Positions 1-11,580 of a stretch of 64,000 nucleotides of DNA are shown here, piece by piece. A program made the translations under genes and the position numbers. This DNA is from Topomyia yanbarensis. Taxonomy: Eukaryota > Arthropoda > Insecta > Diptera > Culicidae. Where the stretch lies: assembly GCF_030247195.1 (NCBI RefSeq), contig NW_026683323.1:1-64000 (forward strand), in the 5' to 3' direction. Position 1 is the stretch's first letter. Each line of letters begins with the position of its first letter. The notes beneath the pieces are model-generated. The model did not search any database and was not told where the DNA came from. It saw only the letters and a program-made list of their open reading frames with translations.

Positions 1-765
1 TGCCATGTGATAGCTGAGTTTGCAGTGGCCGGTTAAAGCTTGGAATTTCGAAAAATGTAGGAGATTTTTCGAAATCACTGGGCACGGTTGTTCTAGAAAC
101 GCCTTTGTTTGGCAACACGTTTGTAGATTTCGCCATTAATTGCGGTGCTCGGACGAAGCCCAGGACCGTATTTTTTCCCTTATCCAACTTGTCGAAATTG
201 GCAGCGCGGCCTCAGGACCAACGAAGTCAATCGCTGAACCTGCCCTGGCTAATTCGTCAGCCCATTCATTTCCAGTAATACCGCAATGTCCGGGCACCCA
301 GACAAGGTAGATAGTGTTGACAATGCTTAGTTCTTCGATTTGGATTCGGCACGCGATCACTAGCTTGGACCGGGATTTGTCTGAGCTAAGGGCCCTGATT
401 GCAGACTGACTATCGGAGCAGAAGTTTATAACTCTGCCGGACAAACTCAGTTGAAGGGCCGATTGCACCCCGCACATAAACGCAAAGATTTCTGCTTGGA
501 ATACAGTACAGTATCTACCTAGTGAGTGAGATTGTTCCAATCTCATTTCACGACAGTAGACACCAGCACCGGCACGTCCCTCCATCAGAGAACCGTCAGT
601 ATAACAAACCACTTGCGTTTGTTGTTGTCTTTCCATAAAGCCAGACAACCACTCCTCTCGAGAGGGAATCTTCACATGGAATGTCCTGTAAGGAAAACTA
701 CAAGTGAGTGTAATATCGCTGGGAGCAAGAATATCTTCACCCCATGTAACCATTTGTGACCACAA
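1..765 (-). pseudogene. LINE copy A: RNase H domain and C-terminal tail
   Basis: The 209-residue reading frame at 765-136 contains all RNase H landmarks: YTDGSLMEGRAGAGVY (first Asp), QAEIFAF (Glu), CSDSQSAIRAL (Asp), and VPGHCGITGNEWADELA (His and last Asp). It stops after EHRN, but with one frameshift the tail continues to base 1 as a segment ending LTGHCKLSYHM, a conserved block after RNase H in LOA-type elements. The zinc-finger block expected next would lie outside the window. The domain itself looks catalytically complete; the frameshift at about 135 breaks its link to the tail. Confidence 0.88.
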
Positions 766-796
766 TCGTGTATGACTGGTAGCAAGATCAACATGA

Positions 797-2050
797 TTAC
801 TGTTCCAAAGCCCAGTAACCTGCAGTCTGTATCATGTATGTACATGATAGTGCTTCTTGTTTGAGGTGTATGTGTAATGGTTTGATATTTAGAAGTGCCT
901 CAAAAGCAGCAGTCGGAGTCGTGGTGAAAGCACCAGTCAACGCCATGAGCGCCATTCTTTGTAGATGGTTTAGCTTTGACTGGACTGTCACCATCTCTTC
1001 CCTCTACCACCACACAAGGCACCCGTATGACAGTATTGGACGTACAATTGTCGTGTAAATACAATAGATGTATTTAGGTTTGAGACCCCAGGTCTTTTCA
1101 AAAGTTCGTCTACACTGCCCGAAGGCCATGCACGCTTTCTTGACTCTGAACTCAATGTGCGCAGACCAATTCAGTTTGGAATCCAATATAACTCCAACGT
1201 ATTTGACTAGATCTGCACACAGTAGCTCAGAATCAAAGAACTGCAAGGGATGAACCCCGGTTGTTATTCGCTTCTTCGTGAAAAGAACCATTGAAGTTTT
1301 GCTTGGGTTAACTGATAGTTTAACTTGTCGACACCACTGTTCGACAGCTCTTAATGCCAGTTGCATTAAGTCAAAGATTGTTCCGATGCAAAATCCAGTA
1401 ATTAGTATCGTCAGCAAACCCGTAGGTTGAAGATCCAAGCTCATTGAGTTTCTTCAACAAGCCGTCAGCTACCAAGTTCCATAACAAAGGTGACAGATCG
1501 CCACCCTGAGGACAACCGCAAATACTCAACTTCCGTATCTCAGCCTGTCGCAGTGACGAGCAAAGTATGCGGTTACTAAGCATTGCGTTTATCCAACCTG
1601 AGATACATGCAGGTATCCCATGACCGCGCGTCGCTTCCAGAATAGACTGGAAGGACACATTGTCAAAAGCACCCTCAATATCTATACACCCAAGCTAGAT
1701 TGCATGAGCGAGAAGGCTTTCTCAATGTTGTAAACAACATCGTGAAGCAAAGTGATCGTGGATTTCCCACACTGATATGCATGTTGCATTTTGTGCAGTG
1801 GATATTCAACTAAACTAACATTCCTGATGTGATGATCGATTATCCGTTCCAAAGCTTTCAGAAGAAAAGAACTTAAGCTGATAGGCCTAAAACTCTTGGC
1901 TTCTTCATAGCTTGAGCGCGCCCCCCCTTTGGGAATAAATCTAACAGTTATTTCTCGCCATGCTTTCGGGATATACTCGGTAGCAAGATTGGAAAGCAAA
2001 ATCTTTTTCAAGACATGTTTAAAAATATCAAATCCCTTTTGCAGTAGCAT
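797..2050 (-). pseudogene. LINE copy A: reverse transcriptase domain, frameshifted
   Basis: Read from 2050 downward. The first piece carries FRPISLSSFLLKALERI (RT block 1) and HAYQCGKSTITLL (block 2). After a frame change a piece has ISGWINAMLSNRI and GCPQGGDLSPLLWNLVADG, then GFADDT, the YxDD-type catalytic motif in its FADD form. A third piece (1444-1004) has the thumb, with VNPSKTSMVLFTKK and LVKYVGVILDSKLNW. A fourth piece, 994-797, holds LNHLQRMALMALTGAF. At least three frame changes or stops separate the pieces, so no full RT can be made. Copy B at 31818-32500 matches the 3' third of this region. Confidence 0.86.
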
Positions 2051-2147
2051 GGGATGTATTCCATCTTTTCCGGGTGATTTGTATGGAGCAAAGCTGTCAA
2101 CTTGACCACTTGACCGATTCAGTGGTAATCAATGTGCGTGCTAAGGC

Positions 2148-3371
2148 TCACGAGTTCGAATCACCAGAATGATATCTGTGAACATTGTTCAGCTCCGGAT
2201 CGATACAAGCTGGAAATTGTGTGTCGAAGAGACAATTAAGAACATCTTTTTCGTCCGTCACATAAACACAATCTCTGGTTTTTAAGGAGTTCATCTGAAA
2301 ATCATTCGATTTGGAGAGAATTTTATTTAACCTGCTAGCCTCGTTCAGACTAGAGACATTAGTGCATAGGCTTTGCGAGCTAGCCCGTTCTCCAGATCTA
2401 AGACATTTCTTATATGCACTACGAGCTGACCTGAAAGCCCTGGAGTCATCACGCTGACGTTCCAAGTTCTTCTCATAACTTTCTTCATTCTATCAAGCTC
2501 AGCCCTCCAACAAGGGGTTCCCCTAGTCGATTTACCAGTACGAAGTGGACAAGCTTCTTCGTAGGATGCTAATATGAATGAGTTTGTCGTATCCACGACG
2601 TCATCTAAGTCGTCTAGTTGACTAATTGTAGGAAAATATCCATGAAATTTAGTCGCCAAGTTTTCCAAAAACAGGTCCCAGTTTGTAGATTTGGATTACG
2701 ATATGTTACCACATTGGAGGTGACATCAAAATGAACGAAAAATATATATTTATGATCGGATAGAGACGGTTCAGTTTCATTTGGAACCTGCCAATTTCCC
2801 AGCTCATGCAAAATTCTATCAGAGCAAAGTGTTATGTCTAACACCTCCTCCCTCCCAGACCTTGCAAAAGTTGGTCGGTTTCCTATATTCAGATTATGGA
2901 GATTTGTACTACTTATGTACTCCATCAGTTCAGAGCCTCTCAGATTGATCCCTGAGCTGCCCCAAATGATGTGATGAGCATTCGCATCACTACCAATAAT
3001 GAGCGGAAGCCCATTTCTGCTGCAATATGATACAACGCTTTTGAAATCATTAGAAGGAGATGACTCGTTATGCGGTAGATATGCTGAACAATATATATTT
3101 TTTGTCTACGTTTCCGACAGTCAGTGTAACTGTGACAACACAGATATCGCAAGTTGTGAGCTCCGATATGAGACACGCGTCAATAGCCTTATTTGCAAGA
3201 ATGCAATGCAATGAAGGCAGTGTTAAGTAACCTTCCAAAAAAGAATTTTCCTTTATGGAAATACGGTTCTTGAACCAATGCTATGGAAGCTTTACCTTCC
3301 TGCATGAGTCGAGATAAATTCATAGTTGCTGTACGTTTATGCTGGAGATTGATTTGTGCTATTCTAGCCAT
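2148..3371 (-). pseudogene. LINE copy A: apurinic-type endonuclease and linker
   Basis: ORF2 begins at ATG 3371 with MARIAQINLQHKRTATMN and VQEPY, the start of an exonuclease-endonuclease-phosphatase domain of the LOA/R1 type. That frame stops at 3189. Later pieces in other frames carry GSDANAHHIIWG, EVLDITLCSDRIL and SLSDHKYIFF (the Ser-Asp-His catalytic end). The linker to the RT (2668-2148) is also split. Copy C at 63.48-64.0 kb is the same domain and ends within the same GNRPT block. Confidence 0.82.
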
Positions 3372-4020
3372 TGTTGATTAGAGAACTGTGCATCTCATTT
3401 CCAACGTAAATTGTACAACAACTAGAGGACACCAAGCGAGTTGGGATGTTAACGCATATAGCGAGCCATATCAGGTTTGAATGGGACACGATCAGTTGAT
3501 GCCCACGATTTGCGAAGAAAATAATGGTCCACTGTGTCAGAGATTCGCATAACACAGTAAGGGCAATACCCAGAATGCACCGTGCGCGACTGGCATATTT
3601 TAGACCCTCCAGTCATCGGCACGGAACTACACCTTGACTTAGGGTCTCTACTTTCAGTAGGAGGCGTCCTACGACATGGGAGCAGGATCCCAGTGGCTCA
3701 ATTCTTTGCCGGATACCACACGGCCTCTGGGCAGGTTCATCTGTACACATCGAAATTTGATAATCGAAACTCAACAAAACTTCACCGAACTACCATCAGC
3801 CGAGAGTCTCAGCAGCCAGCCAACAAAAATTCGGCAAAATTAAGCGGATCATCGGTGAAAAAAAACTTCGGTTCGTAGAGTGAACGTTCCGCTGCGTAAT
3901 GCAGCATACTGGGGAGTTCGCCCAACTCTTCCCAGGCTCCGTTCGCCATTGAGAATGTTTTAAACCCCCTCAACAATTCTACCCATAGCACGGGTCACCT
4001 GACACTATGGAATTAGGGTT
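3372..4020 (-). pseudogene. LINE copy A: ORF1 (gag-like) remnant
   Basis: Between the likely 5' leader and ORF2 the minus strand holds broken coding-like pieces. One begins MANGAWEELGELPSML (about 3957) and runs to a stop near 3809. A later piece, just before ORF2, contains GYCPYCVMRISDTVDHYFL and ends about 35 codons upstream of the ORF2 ATG. The Cys-x2-Cys with a later His suggests a metal-binding knuckle but is not a canonical CCHC gag finger. The equivalent stretch in copy C (63.28-63.37 kb) reads PCCVTRISDTMD, so it is a real shared part of the element. Confidence 0.6.
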
Positions 4021-4104
4021 CCCTGTTTGGTGGATTTTTACCACTGAAACAGGTAGCCCGTAGTATAATTCTTAGCCGGTTGAAACAACCACTACCGACA
4101 CTAC

Positions 4105-4175
4105 ACGGCTTATCTAGGCTGTTCGGAGAAAGAAGCTGACATTGAAGGACAACTTCCATAGATGGCCGAACAGCC
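4105..4175. repeat. Shared 5' leader segment of the LOA-like family
   Basis: About 70 bases matching the reverse complement of 31505-31580. It includes the pair GGCTGTTCGG and CCGAACAGCC in opposite orientation, so the segment can fold back on itself. Because copy A and copy B each have it on their 5' side, I read it as the 5' UTR of the retrotransposon. It could instead be an unrelated short repeat that inserted twice. Confidence 0.6.
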
Positions 4176-4180
4176 ACATA

Positions 4181-6167
4181 AATTATATAATATCTTATAC
4201 TATTCTATACCTACTTCATTTTTACTGTTATAATATTAGAGCTTAACCTAGTCGACTTATAACTAGTTAATTTGAGCTTAAAAATAGGATACAAAGTGAG
4301 CTATTATTCGTTGGTGTACTCATCTCTTTTATTTTTATAATCTGCCATTAGTTTGTCTTATGCCGACTATAAGCATTGAGAACTGACATACAAGTAAAGT
4401 TTCCGATACGTGTAAGAAATAAAACTGTCGTTTTGAAATGCAACTAGGAAGTAGAAACTTGCCCCTAGCCAGCGCTACGATCGGTCAGGGGGGTAAGGGC
4501 GTTGTGTGCAAACTTGGATACAATGGTGATCCATCTATGCGAACCTGTATACGATGGTGATTTTCAACGTATTTCCATTTAAATGTGTACACACGTTTTT
4601 CAGAAAATTTTGTTCTAGCATGTATGTCTGTTCTCCGTGCTATAAAGCGATTGAAACATACAGTGTTGCTAGAGAAGTTTATATGAAGCAGGATAACTAA
4701 AAGCAGGTAGTACAATTGGAATTATTAAACTTAAATCTAAATTTTCAATCTATTGTAGGAATTTAATAATTTACATTCTACTACAGAATAAATTATTTCA
4801 TTTGGATCCAGTCGCGTTGTTTTCGCAATAAGTATCCTTGAGAAACAGCTTAAATATCTGTGCATGATTTGTCAAATTTTTTACCAATTTCACCGCATGT
4901 CAGAAAACGCATTTCCAAAATCATTAAATCTATTTTCCCAACCGTGCATCAGGTATATTTTACCAAGACGGCGTGCCAACCTTTACCATCTGGCTTGAGC
5001 CGCCTATGAATATATGTAGATCACATCGAAATCCATTAGGGTTTTTTGCGACCAAAATCGAAAAAATGCGGAATTTTTGATCATTGTTGAAAATTACACA
5101 TTTTCAGTTGATTTTTTTATTACAGAAATGTCCTATCTCACCTTCCTAGCTCCGTGTTCGAAACTTTACAGCGACATATATTTTGGCCAAAAATCCCATA
5201 CAAACTTTAAGCTCTTTGGGAAAGGGGTTAGGGTTAACCGATTTCGCCCAAATTTGGACAGTGTCATTTTTTCATGATTTGGGACGACGCTAGAGGGTGT
5301 AGGTAGCGTGATTTTTTCATATAAATCCTTGTCACCCATATACACATTCTAGGTATAAAATACCTAAACTCTACGTTGAGCGTTCGAGAAAACAGGGGAA
5401 TTACCGGGCAATGTTATTCTATTTGGGTTTATCACAGCTGCATCGAAATCCAGTATTGAGTAGTAGCGGGTCGAATTTAAAATGACGTTAACCAGCTTTT
5501 TCTATTACCACACAGAATGCTGCATCATATGATACTTCGTAGCTTCACCATCGTCTCCGTGCTGCATAAATGGACATGGAACTGCGTTGAATGTTCCATC
5601 TATTTATGTGGATACTACACGTGCTAGTAGTTGTAAGTATTGTATCGAAGCAAAAATCAGAATAAAGCCATAATCAGAGTCAATCTTAGCTTGTAAAATT
5701 ATTTGTCGAACGCTTTAGTGTTACGTCCACCGATGTGATTCAGATCATCATATTCCCGTGGTTCGGGTGGATCATCACTAGATGGCATGGCGCACATCAT
5801 ATATGCGCACTCTCGCACATCTTCCATAAATTGTGCGCGCAGCTCTGTTTCTCACTTCTACCACTGCGAAGCCCACTCATTTACAAACCGGATAATACTG
5901 CGCGAGGGCAATATTGTGTGAGCGGTAGAAAATCTTCTATGAGTGCTGCTGTGCTGTGAGATGTTCTCTATAGCTTATCTTTCGTAAATATGCGAAAGCA
6001 CAGCAGCATGCTCTGCGTGCTCATGGAAACTTCTCTGTGCACAGTTTTCTGCGCACAGTCAGCTGAACTCTTCTGTTTTCAATGCAAACTGATCTCATCG
6101 AGTAAACAGCAGCAATCAGGTAAATGCGTGCGTTTTGTCTGATGTGAAAATGACGAAGAGCATGTTA
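4181..6167. other. Non-coding stretch, no gene seen
   Basis: AT-rich DNA with no reading frame that resembles a known protein. At 5939-6020 there is a hairpin (GAGTGCTGCTGTGCT against AGCACAGCAGCATGCTC). The 5.72-6.09 kb part is rich in TGTGC/GCGCAC words and resembles 12.48-12.78 kb, so it may be an old repeat. Nothing else can be supported. Confidence 0.5.
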
Positions 6168-6175
6168 GCAGAAAG

Positions 6176-8267
6176 CAGTGGCGGATCCAGAGGGACCTAG
6201 GGTTCGTCGCGGTTGCGGTAATTACCGCAACCGCGCGGTATTTACCGCACCCGCACCGCGAAATCTGCGGTGCGGTGAGACACTTTTTCCCGCAGATGCG
6301 GTGCGGGAAAGAGCTTTTACCGCGCGGTTTTACCGCAACTGCACCGCAAAAAAAAAATTGATAAAGTAATAATTTTGATTATTCTAAATTGATAAACAGA
6401 CTGCTATAACGAAAGAAAATCTAGCTGTGTCCGAAATATTTGGCGCTATTATTTTTACGACATATTTTGGACTAGTTATTTTATACTTCTAAGTAAAACT
6501 TCACAAACTAACCATTTCAAATACATAAAATTCAAGAACCCAATAGGGACAAAATTATTAGATCATTTAAAATAATAAATTTGTACTCTTAAATCCTATT
6601 TAAAAGTGCATCACTTCTCCCGATTTCTGTTGGAAATCGTGAAATTATGAATCGTTTTCGATATCAATTTTTCAGCTGTGAATTTTGACTAATTTAATGG
6701 AATTAGAGATGAACTAATTATGCTAGGACTTAAACACAACCCTCTTCATCAAACCAAACGAATTTGGAGTAATTGGCAGTAAAGGATACAAATGTATGAA
6801 AGCGTCCAAAATAAGGAGGGATCCAAATTAGGATGATTATTCTATCATTCGTTCATCAACATCGTATTTCTATCTTCTTTGATTGCTGTGTAAATTCAAT
6901 GTGAATATTCTGCAGTCAATTTTATTGGACTCTTTCTCAAAAAGTATGCTACATAACTTTTTTTTGCGTACTTTTATTCAAATTTACTATAATTTTCTAT
7001 CAAATTAAGTCCTAATATTTTTCAGTTAAGACTATTTTGTAGCTTTTATGAAGCCACAAATACCACATAGTTTGACTCCGGTTCACTTCAATTGAAGTTT
7101 TTGCCATTGGCTCTTTGGGAAAAAAATTATAGGAAAATACATTAAATGCTAGAACTTTCGAACTAGCCTTTAGAAAATTACACTTCGTACATTTTTAAAG
7201 GGAGCAATCCTAGTTTTTGAATGATAATACATCTGTTTCTTGAAGAATGCGGAAGTTAGAGTTTTGGGATATTTTGTCCGTAAAACCCCCTATTTTTAAA
7301 AACCATACATTTTTTGCAGTTTTTCTAATGCTCAATAATTCTGTACCGGTTGAGACCGGACTTCTGCTTAGATGTAATGTATAGAGCATTTTTATTTCGT
7401 CAAATATGGCGTCGTTCTTATTGATGAAATACAATATGTTTTTATTTCACTGTATTGGAATATATGCGATACTATATAGAAGTACTGGTATTTCGACTTT
7501 ATTTTTTTGGTGAGATTCCTTTAAGAATGAAAGGTGGTTTTTACTACGTAAATGTGAAAATCATCCGTTTCATTTTCATATGTCAAAAACATTGACAATA
7601 TGAAAATTTAAAGAAAAAATATGCAACTTCATTTCTTATTACATTTTTATTCCACATTTTTCAATTAACTGAAGGGTTGCTAAAATAAAAGTTTTCCTAT
7701 TACTGCAGTAGAACGTTTTTGAATGTATAATGTTTGCCTTAAAATGTACGGAATTTTATTAATAGAAAATACAAAAGTTGATTTTTTTCATAAACATTAC
7801 ATTCTGAGGAGTCTCTTAAAGTTAAATTTTCGTGTGAATAAGAATAACATTTTATTATATATGGTATGTACAATTTTTCAACACTATTTTTAAAAATATA
7901 AAAATTTTACCGCATTTACCGCATTACCGCGCGGTGCGGTGCGGTAAATAAATTGCGGTTGCGGTAAGCGGTGCGGTTTTATAATTTTTTTGCGGTTGCG
8001 GTGCGGACAATCCATTTACCGCCCACATCCGCACCGCGACGAACCCTAGAGGGACCCCCTCCGAAAATTTTCAACTTGGTGAGAAATTTTGAATATGAGT
8101 TTCGATTTTATATTAGTTTCAAACTTAAAATCATTGCAAACCAAATTTGACCACCAAAACTGGTTTTCATTAAATGAGGTTGTTACACATAACGTATTGT
8201 ACAATGTTCATTCAAAAATCAAAATTTCGGATCCCCCCCTCGAAATTTTTTTCTGCATCCGCTCCTG
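6176..8267. mobile_element. Outer hAT-type MITE, about 233 bp without its insert
   Basis: The termini are CAGTGGCGGATCCAG at the left and the reverse complement of CAGGAGCGGATGCAG at the right. They are flanked by an 8-bp duplication with one mismatch: GCAGAAAG at 6168-6175 and CCAGAAAG at 8268-8275. An 8-bp target duplication plus a CAG-type TIR is the hallmark of the hAT superfamily. Subtracting the inner element leaves about 233 bp with no coding capacity, so it is a non-autonomous copy. Confidence 0.85.
6198..8048. mobile_element. Inner hAT-type element nested in the outer MITE
   Basis: The 1851-bp element has TIRs TAGGGTTCGTCGCGG at both ends and a perfect 8-bp target duplication, GAGGGACC, at 6190-6197 and 8049-8056. 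Both subterminal regions (6212-6350 and 7905-8040) are packed with GCGGT/ACCGC words, a typical layout of hAT transposase-binding sites. The AT-rich middle holds no transposase frame, so it depends on a partner elsewhere. Its sharp GC-rich ends against a very AT-rich core are striking. Confidence 0.9.
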
Positions 8268-8445
8268 CCAGAAAGTGTGGTCGAGAACTTCTTTTTCGAG
8301 AAAGCAGATTGATAACGGAAGTGGAAAACTTGTTAAAGTTGCATGTTGTAATTTGTGTGATGTAAACGCAAAGCAGTTATCATTGTTAGGGGAAAGTGCT
8401 GATTAATTTTTCATGAAGATTTAGCAAAATAACCGGAATGATCTA

Positions 8446-8559
8446 AACCGCATAACTAGCCTATACTCAAATGGTTCTTCTGACGCTGCAGACTCGCTAC
8501 CTGCGAATATTTCTCCCTCACCCAAAAGAAAACGAACAAACAATATCCCGAGGGAATAG
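8446..8559 (+). pseudogene. CR1/L2-like element: ORF1 C-terminal remnant
   Basis: A 37-codon open stretch ends at TAG 8557-8559 and reads NGSSDAADSLPANISPSPKR followed by a basic KRTNN run. The serine/proline-rich then basic composition and the position about 55 bases before the ORF2 ATG suit the end of a gag-like ORF1. The rest of ORF1 is missing, probably by 5' truncation. This is inference from position. Confidence 0.4.
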
Positions 8560-8615
8560 TGCTTCTTGCTTTTATAACATTTTGCTCTTTTACATATAAT
8601 TTACATTTCAGTTCA

Positions 8616-10200
8616 ATGGCTTATATAGAAAATTTCTTTCACGATGATATAGACAGTTATAATGCGAGTGTTTCAATGAATAATAGTAAATCGCTGAATA
8701 TTTTGCAATGGAATATAAGGGGTATGAATGAGCTTTGTAAATTTGATCAAATCTTGCAAACATTGGATCGTTGCAATAAATTAATTGATGTGCTTGTTAT
8801 CGGGGAAACGTGGATCAAGTCGGGCAATGAAGATATCTTTAAAATTAGTGGCTATAATGGGATTTTTTTTCCTGTAGAGAACAATCGAACGGTGGAGTAG
8901 CTATCTACGTCAGGAAGAATATTTCTCATAGAGTAGTGCTGAACACTGTTGTTAACGGCTTTCATCATGCTCACATCGAACTCTGCATAATGCAACATTA
9001 TTTCGATGTGCATTGTTTTTATCGCCCTCCATCTTACGATATTGGTCAATTCCTTATCAAGCTTGAAAGTGTTCTCGCTTCCGCTTCAAATTCGCGCCCC
9101 TGTTTCATTGTAGGAGATCTCAATATACCGGTTAACCTATCGAATAACAATGTCGTCTCACGTTATAAAACTCTCCTGGAATCGTATGGTTTCATATGTA
9201 CGAACACATTTCCGACTCGCCCAGCTAGTTCAAATATTCTTGATCACGTTGTTTGTAGACTGGAGGATGCTGCTCGCTTACGAAACGACACGGTTTACAC
9301 CATAGTTAGTGATCACGTTCAAATTATATCTTCATATAAACTTGCAGTAAAAAGAGAACCCGTTAATTTGACTAAATCAATAATCAATCATGAAAAACTC
9401 AATAACGACTTCCAAAATTTCATAGAAAACATCGAGTTGATTGATGATGTAGATGTATGTCTTACAAACATCATCACAACCTACAATTCTTTACTTGCGG
9501 AAAACACTAGAACGGTCTCCAAAACTTTTAAATGTAAAGGCGTTTTTTGCCCCTGGATCAATTTCGATTTGTGGACACTGATTAAAATCAAAAGTAATTA
9601 TCTGAAACGAGTAAAAAATAACCCCAATGATGAAAACCTCAAAGCTCTTCTGCAACACATAACTAAAAAAGTTAATGTAATGAAAAAGCGGTGCAAAAAG
9701 GCCTACTTTGAAAACCTTCTATCCAACACAACTCATTCAAAACTTTGGAAAAATATTAATACCATTTTTGGTCGTTCAAAGTCGGATGTTCTCATCAGCC
9801 TAATTTCCAATGATATCAGAGTCACTGAGACTAAAGAAGTATGTAATGTTTTCAACGAATATTTCTCTAGTATTGGCAAAAATTTGTCTGACAATATTCC
9901 CACGAGTCCCAACTCAAATCCTATTACAAATGTACAACACGTCCAAGAAACAATCTTCTTGCGTCCTGTAACCATAAACGAAGTGATCCTTTTGATTAAA
10001 GACCTCGAAAAAAATAACAGTTGTGGTCCTGATAAGATCCCCGCTAGTGTTCTTAAGAGTAACTGTACCACTTTTGAAAATATCCTAACCAAAGCTTTTA
10101 ATTTAATAATTCAAACCGGCAGGTACCCAGACTGTTTAAAAATAGCCCGAGTAATTCCAATTTTCAAAGCTGGTGATCCAAACCAACCTTCCAACTATTG
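8616..10200 (+). pseudogene. CR1/L2-like element ORF2: endonuclease and start of RT
   Basis: I take ATG 8616 as the start. The endonuclease is clear: LNILQWNIRG (catalytic Asn), VIGETWI (Glu), then after the frameshift GGVAIYVRKN, CFYRPPSY, VGDLNIP (Asp/Asn), NILDHVV and VSDH (final His). The frame changes between 8862 and 8890, next to a run of eight T, so slippage-type indel is likely. The second frame runs to a TGA at 10199 within NY*PIS, where the family has NYRPIS; this is a CGA-to-TGA (CpG) transition. The RT begins with SCGPDKIPASVLK and IPIFKAGDPNQPSNY. Confidence 0.85.
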
Positions 10201-10201
10201 A

Positions 10202-11509
10202 CCAATTTCAACATTGTGCGTTTTCAATAAAATTCTTGAGAAATTGCTCATCACTCGACTACTCGAGTTTTTGAACAAACACAACATAATTTACAACTAC
10301 CAGTATGGGTTCAGACAGGGTTGCAGCACTTTAATTGCAATGACCGAACTAATTGACTCCATCATTAGTCAAATTGATAGCAAAAGAATTGTTGGTGCCC
10401 TTTTTCTGGATCTAAAAAAAGCATTCGATACTCTGGATCACTCAATCCTGCTTAAGAAGTTAGAATGCTTTGGTATCAGAGGATTATCAAATCATATTAT
10501 TCGTAGCTATCTGTCGCATAGGAACCAATTCGTATCTATTGGAGACTCGTGTAGCTCTCATAGACCAATAGAAATAGGAGTGCCCCAAGGCAGTAATATT
10601 GGGCCACTGTTATTTTTATTGTATATCAATGACCTAGGTAGACTCGGGTTAAAAGGGACTCCTCGTCTTTTCGCGGATGACACCGCGTTGTTCTACCCGA
10701 ACAACAACTGCCTGGATATTGTACGCGACATTGAATCGGATTTAAACACACTAACGACTTATTTCAACGAAAACCTTCTTTCCTTGAACCTATCAAAAAC
10801 TAAATATATGCTGTTTCGTTCATCTAGAAGAGCTATAGGCGTGCATCCAGACCCAAGAATGGGACAGTCTGTAATTCAGGAAACTAACTGCTTCAAATAT
10901 TTAGGACTTCACTTAGACCCCACACTCTCCTGGGTTGAGCATATAACATCTATAGAGAGAAAAGTTGCATCGTTATGTGGGGCTATGCGTAAAGTATGCT
11001 CTTTTGTTCCCCAGCATGTACTTCTAAAATTTTATTATGCACACATCCACTCATTGCTGAACTACCTTGTATCTGTGTGGGGCCGTGCCAGTATTTCGAA
11101 TCTGAAAAAGCTACAAACGCTTCAAAACAGATGTCTTAAAATTATTTATAAAAAAACGTTTATGTACCCTACTATTTTGTTATACAATAATAATGCCCAT
11201 AACATTTTACCTTTGCTTGGGTTGACTAACTACCAAACAATAATATACATCCACAATGCTTTGCATAATACTATTGCTCATAATAATCTAGAATTTACGA
11301 CAGGAATTCGAGCTCACAGCACCAGACAAGCCAATCATTTATTATACTCCAGAGTATCCACGAACCTTGTTCAAAGACGCATTTCTTTCATCGGACCTAA
11401 GTTATTCAACCAGCTTCCTACTGATTTAAAGCAAATAACATGTCGCACTCGTTTCCAAGCAAAATTGAAACTAATTTTAAAAAATAAAATAGGAGAATTT
11501 TTAATATAA
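10202..11509 (+). pseudogene. CR1/L2-like element ORF2: RT palm, thumb and C-terminus
   Basis: The frame continues in phase after the TGA at 10199, so this is the same protein. It contains GFRQGCST, LDLKKAFDTLDHSIL (catalytic Asp), GVPQGSNIGPLLFLLYINDL, LFADDTALFY (FADD catalytic pair), LSLNLSKTKYMLF and FKYLGLHLDPTLSW, then a long thumb and C-terminal region ending at 11509. All RT blocks are intact over about 430 codons. Fresh open frames with only two lesions suggest a fairly young insertion compared with the LOA-like copies. Confidence 0.88.
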
Positions 11510-11580
11510 ACTTCGTTCACCACCAATCGAGCTTATTCCTTTAGCTATAATTGGTTAACATTTTTTTAAATAAAAACAAT

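Larger units (their letters stand above)
1..4180 (-). mobile_element. LOA-like non-LTR retrotransposon, copy A (decayed, 3' end outside window)
   Basis: On the minus strand the order is 5' region, ORF1 remnant, endonuclease, reverse transcriptase, RNase H and a conserved C-terminal tail that is still open at base 1, so the 3' end lies left of the window. Each domain sits in a different frame or is split by stops, so the copy is dead. The RT block has GCPQGGDLSPLLW, the wording typical of the LOA/R1/I group, and a RNase H domain follows, which fits LOA elements such as Lian of Aedes. The 5' limit near 4180 is inferred because bases 4105-4175 recur at 31505-31580, next to copy B. Two more copies of the family are in the window: 31.5-33.5 kb and 63.1-64 kb, both plus strand. 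Confidence 0.85.
8410..11580 (+). mobile_element. CR1/L2-like non-LTR retrotransposon, nearly complete
   Basis: The order is a short ORF1 C-terminal remnant, endonuclease, then reverse transcriptase, all plus strand and all recognisable, with only one frameshift (8.86-8.89 kb) and one internal stop (10199-10201). There is no RNase H domain. RT wording such as LDLKKAFDTLDH and GVPQGSNIGPLLFLLYINDL places it with CR1/L2/Jockey-type elements rather than LOA. The 3' limit is uncertain: coding ends at 11509 and an AT-rich tail with AATAAA words runs to about 11630. No target duplication was identified. Confidence 0.85.

Noticed and set aside
3372..3555. A separate small gene starting MLCESLTQWT
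   Set aside because: The same text occurs in LINE copy C at 63.3 kb, in the ORF1-ORF2 junction, so it is part of the retrotransposon read in a wrong frame.
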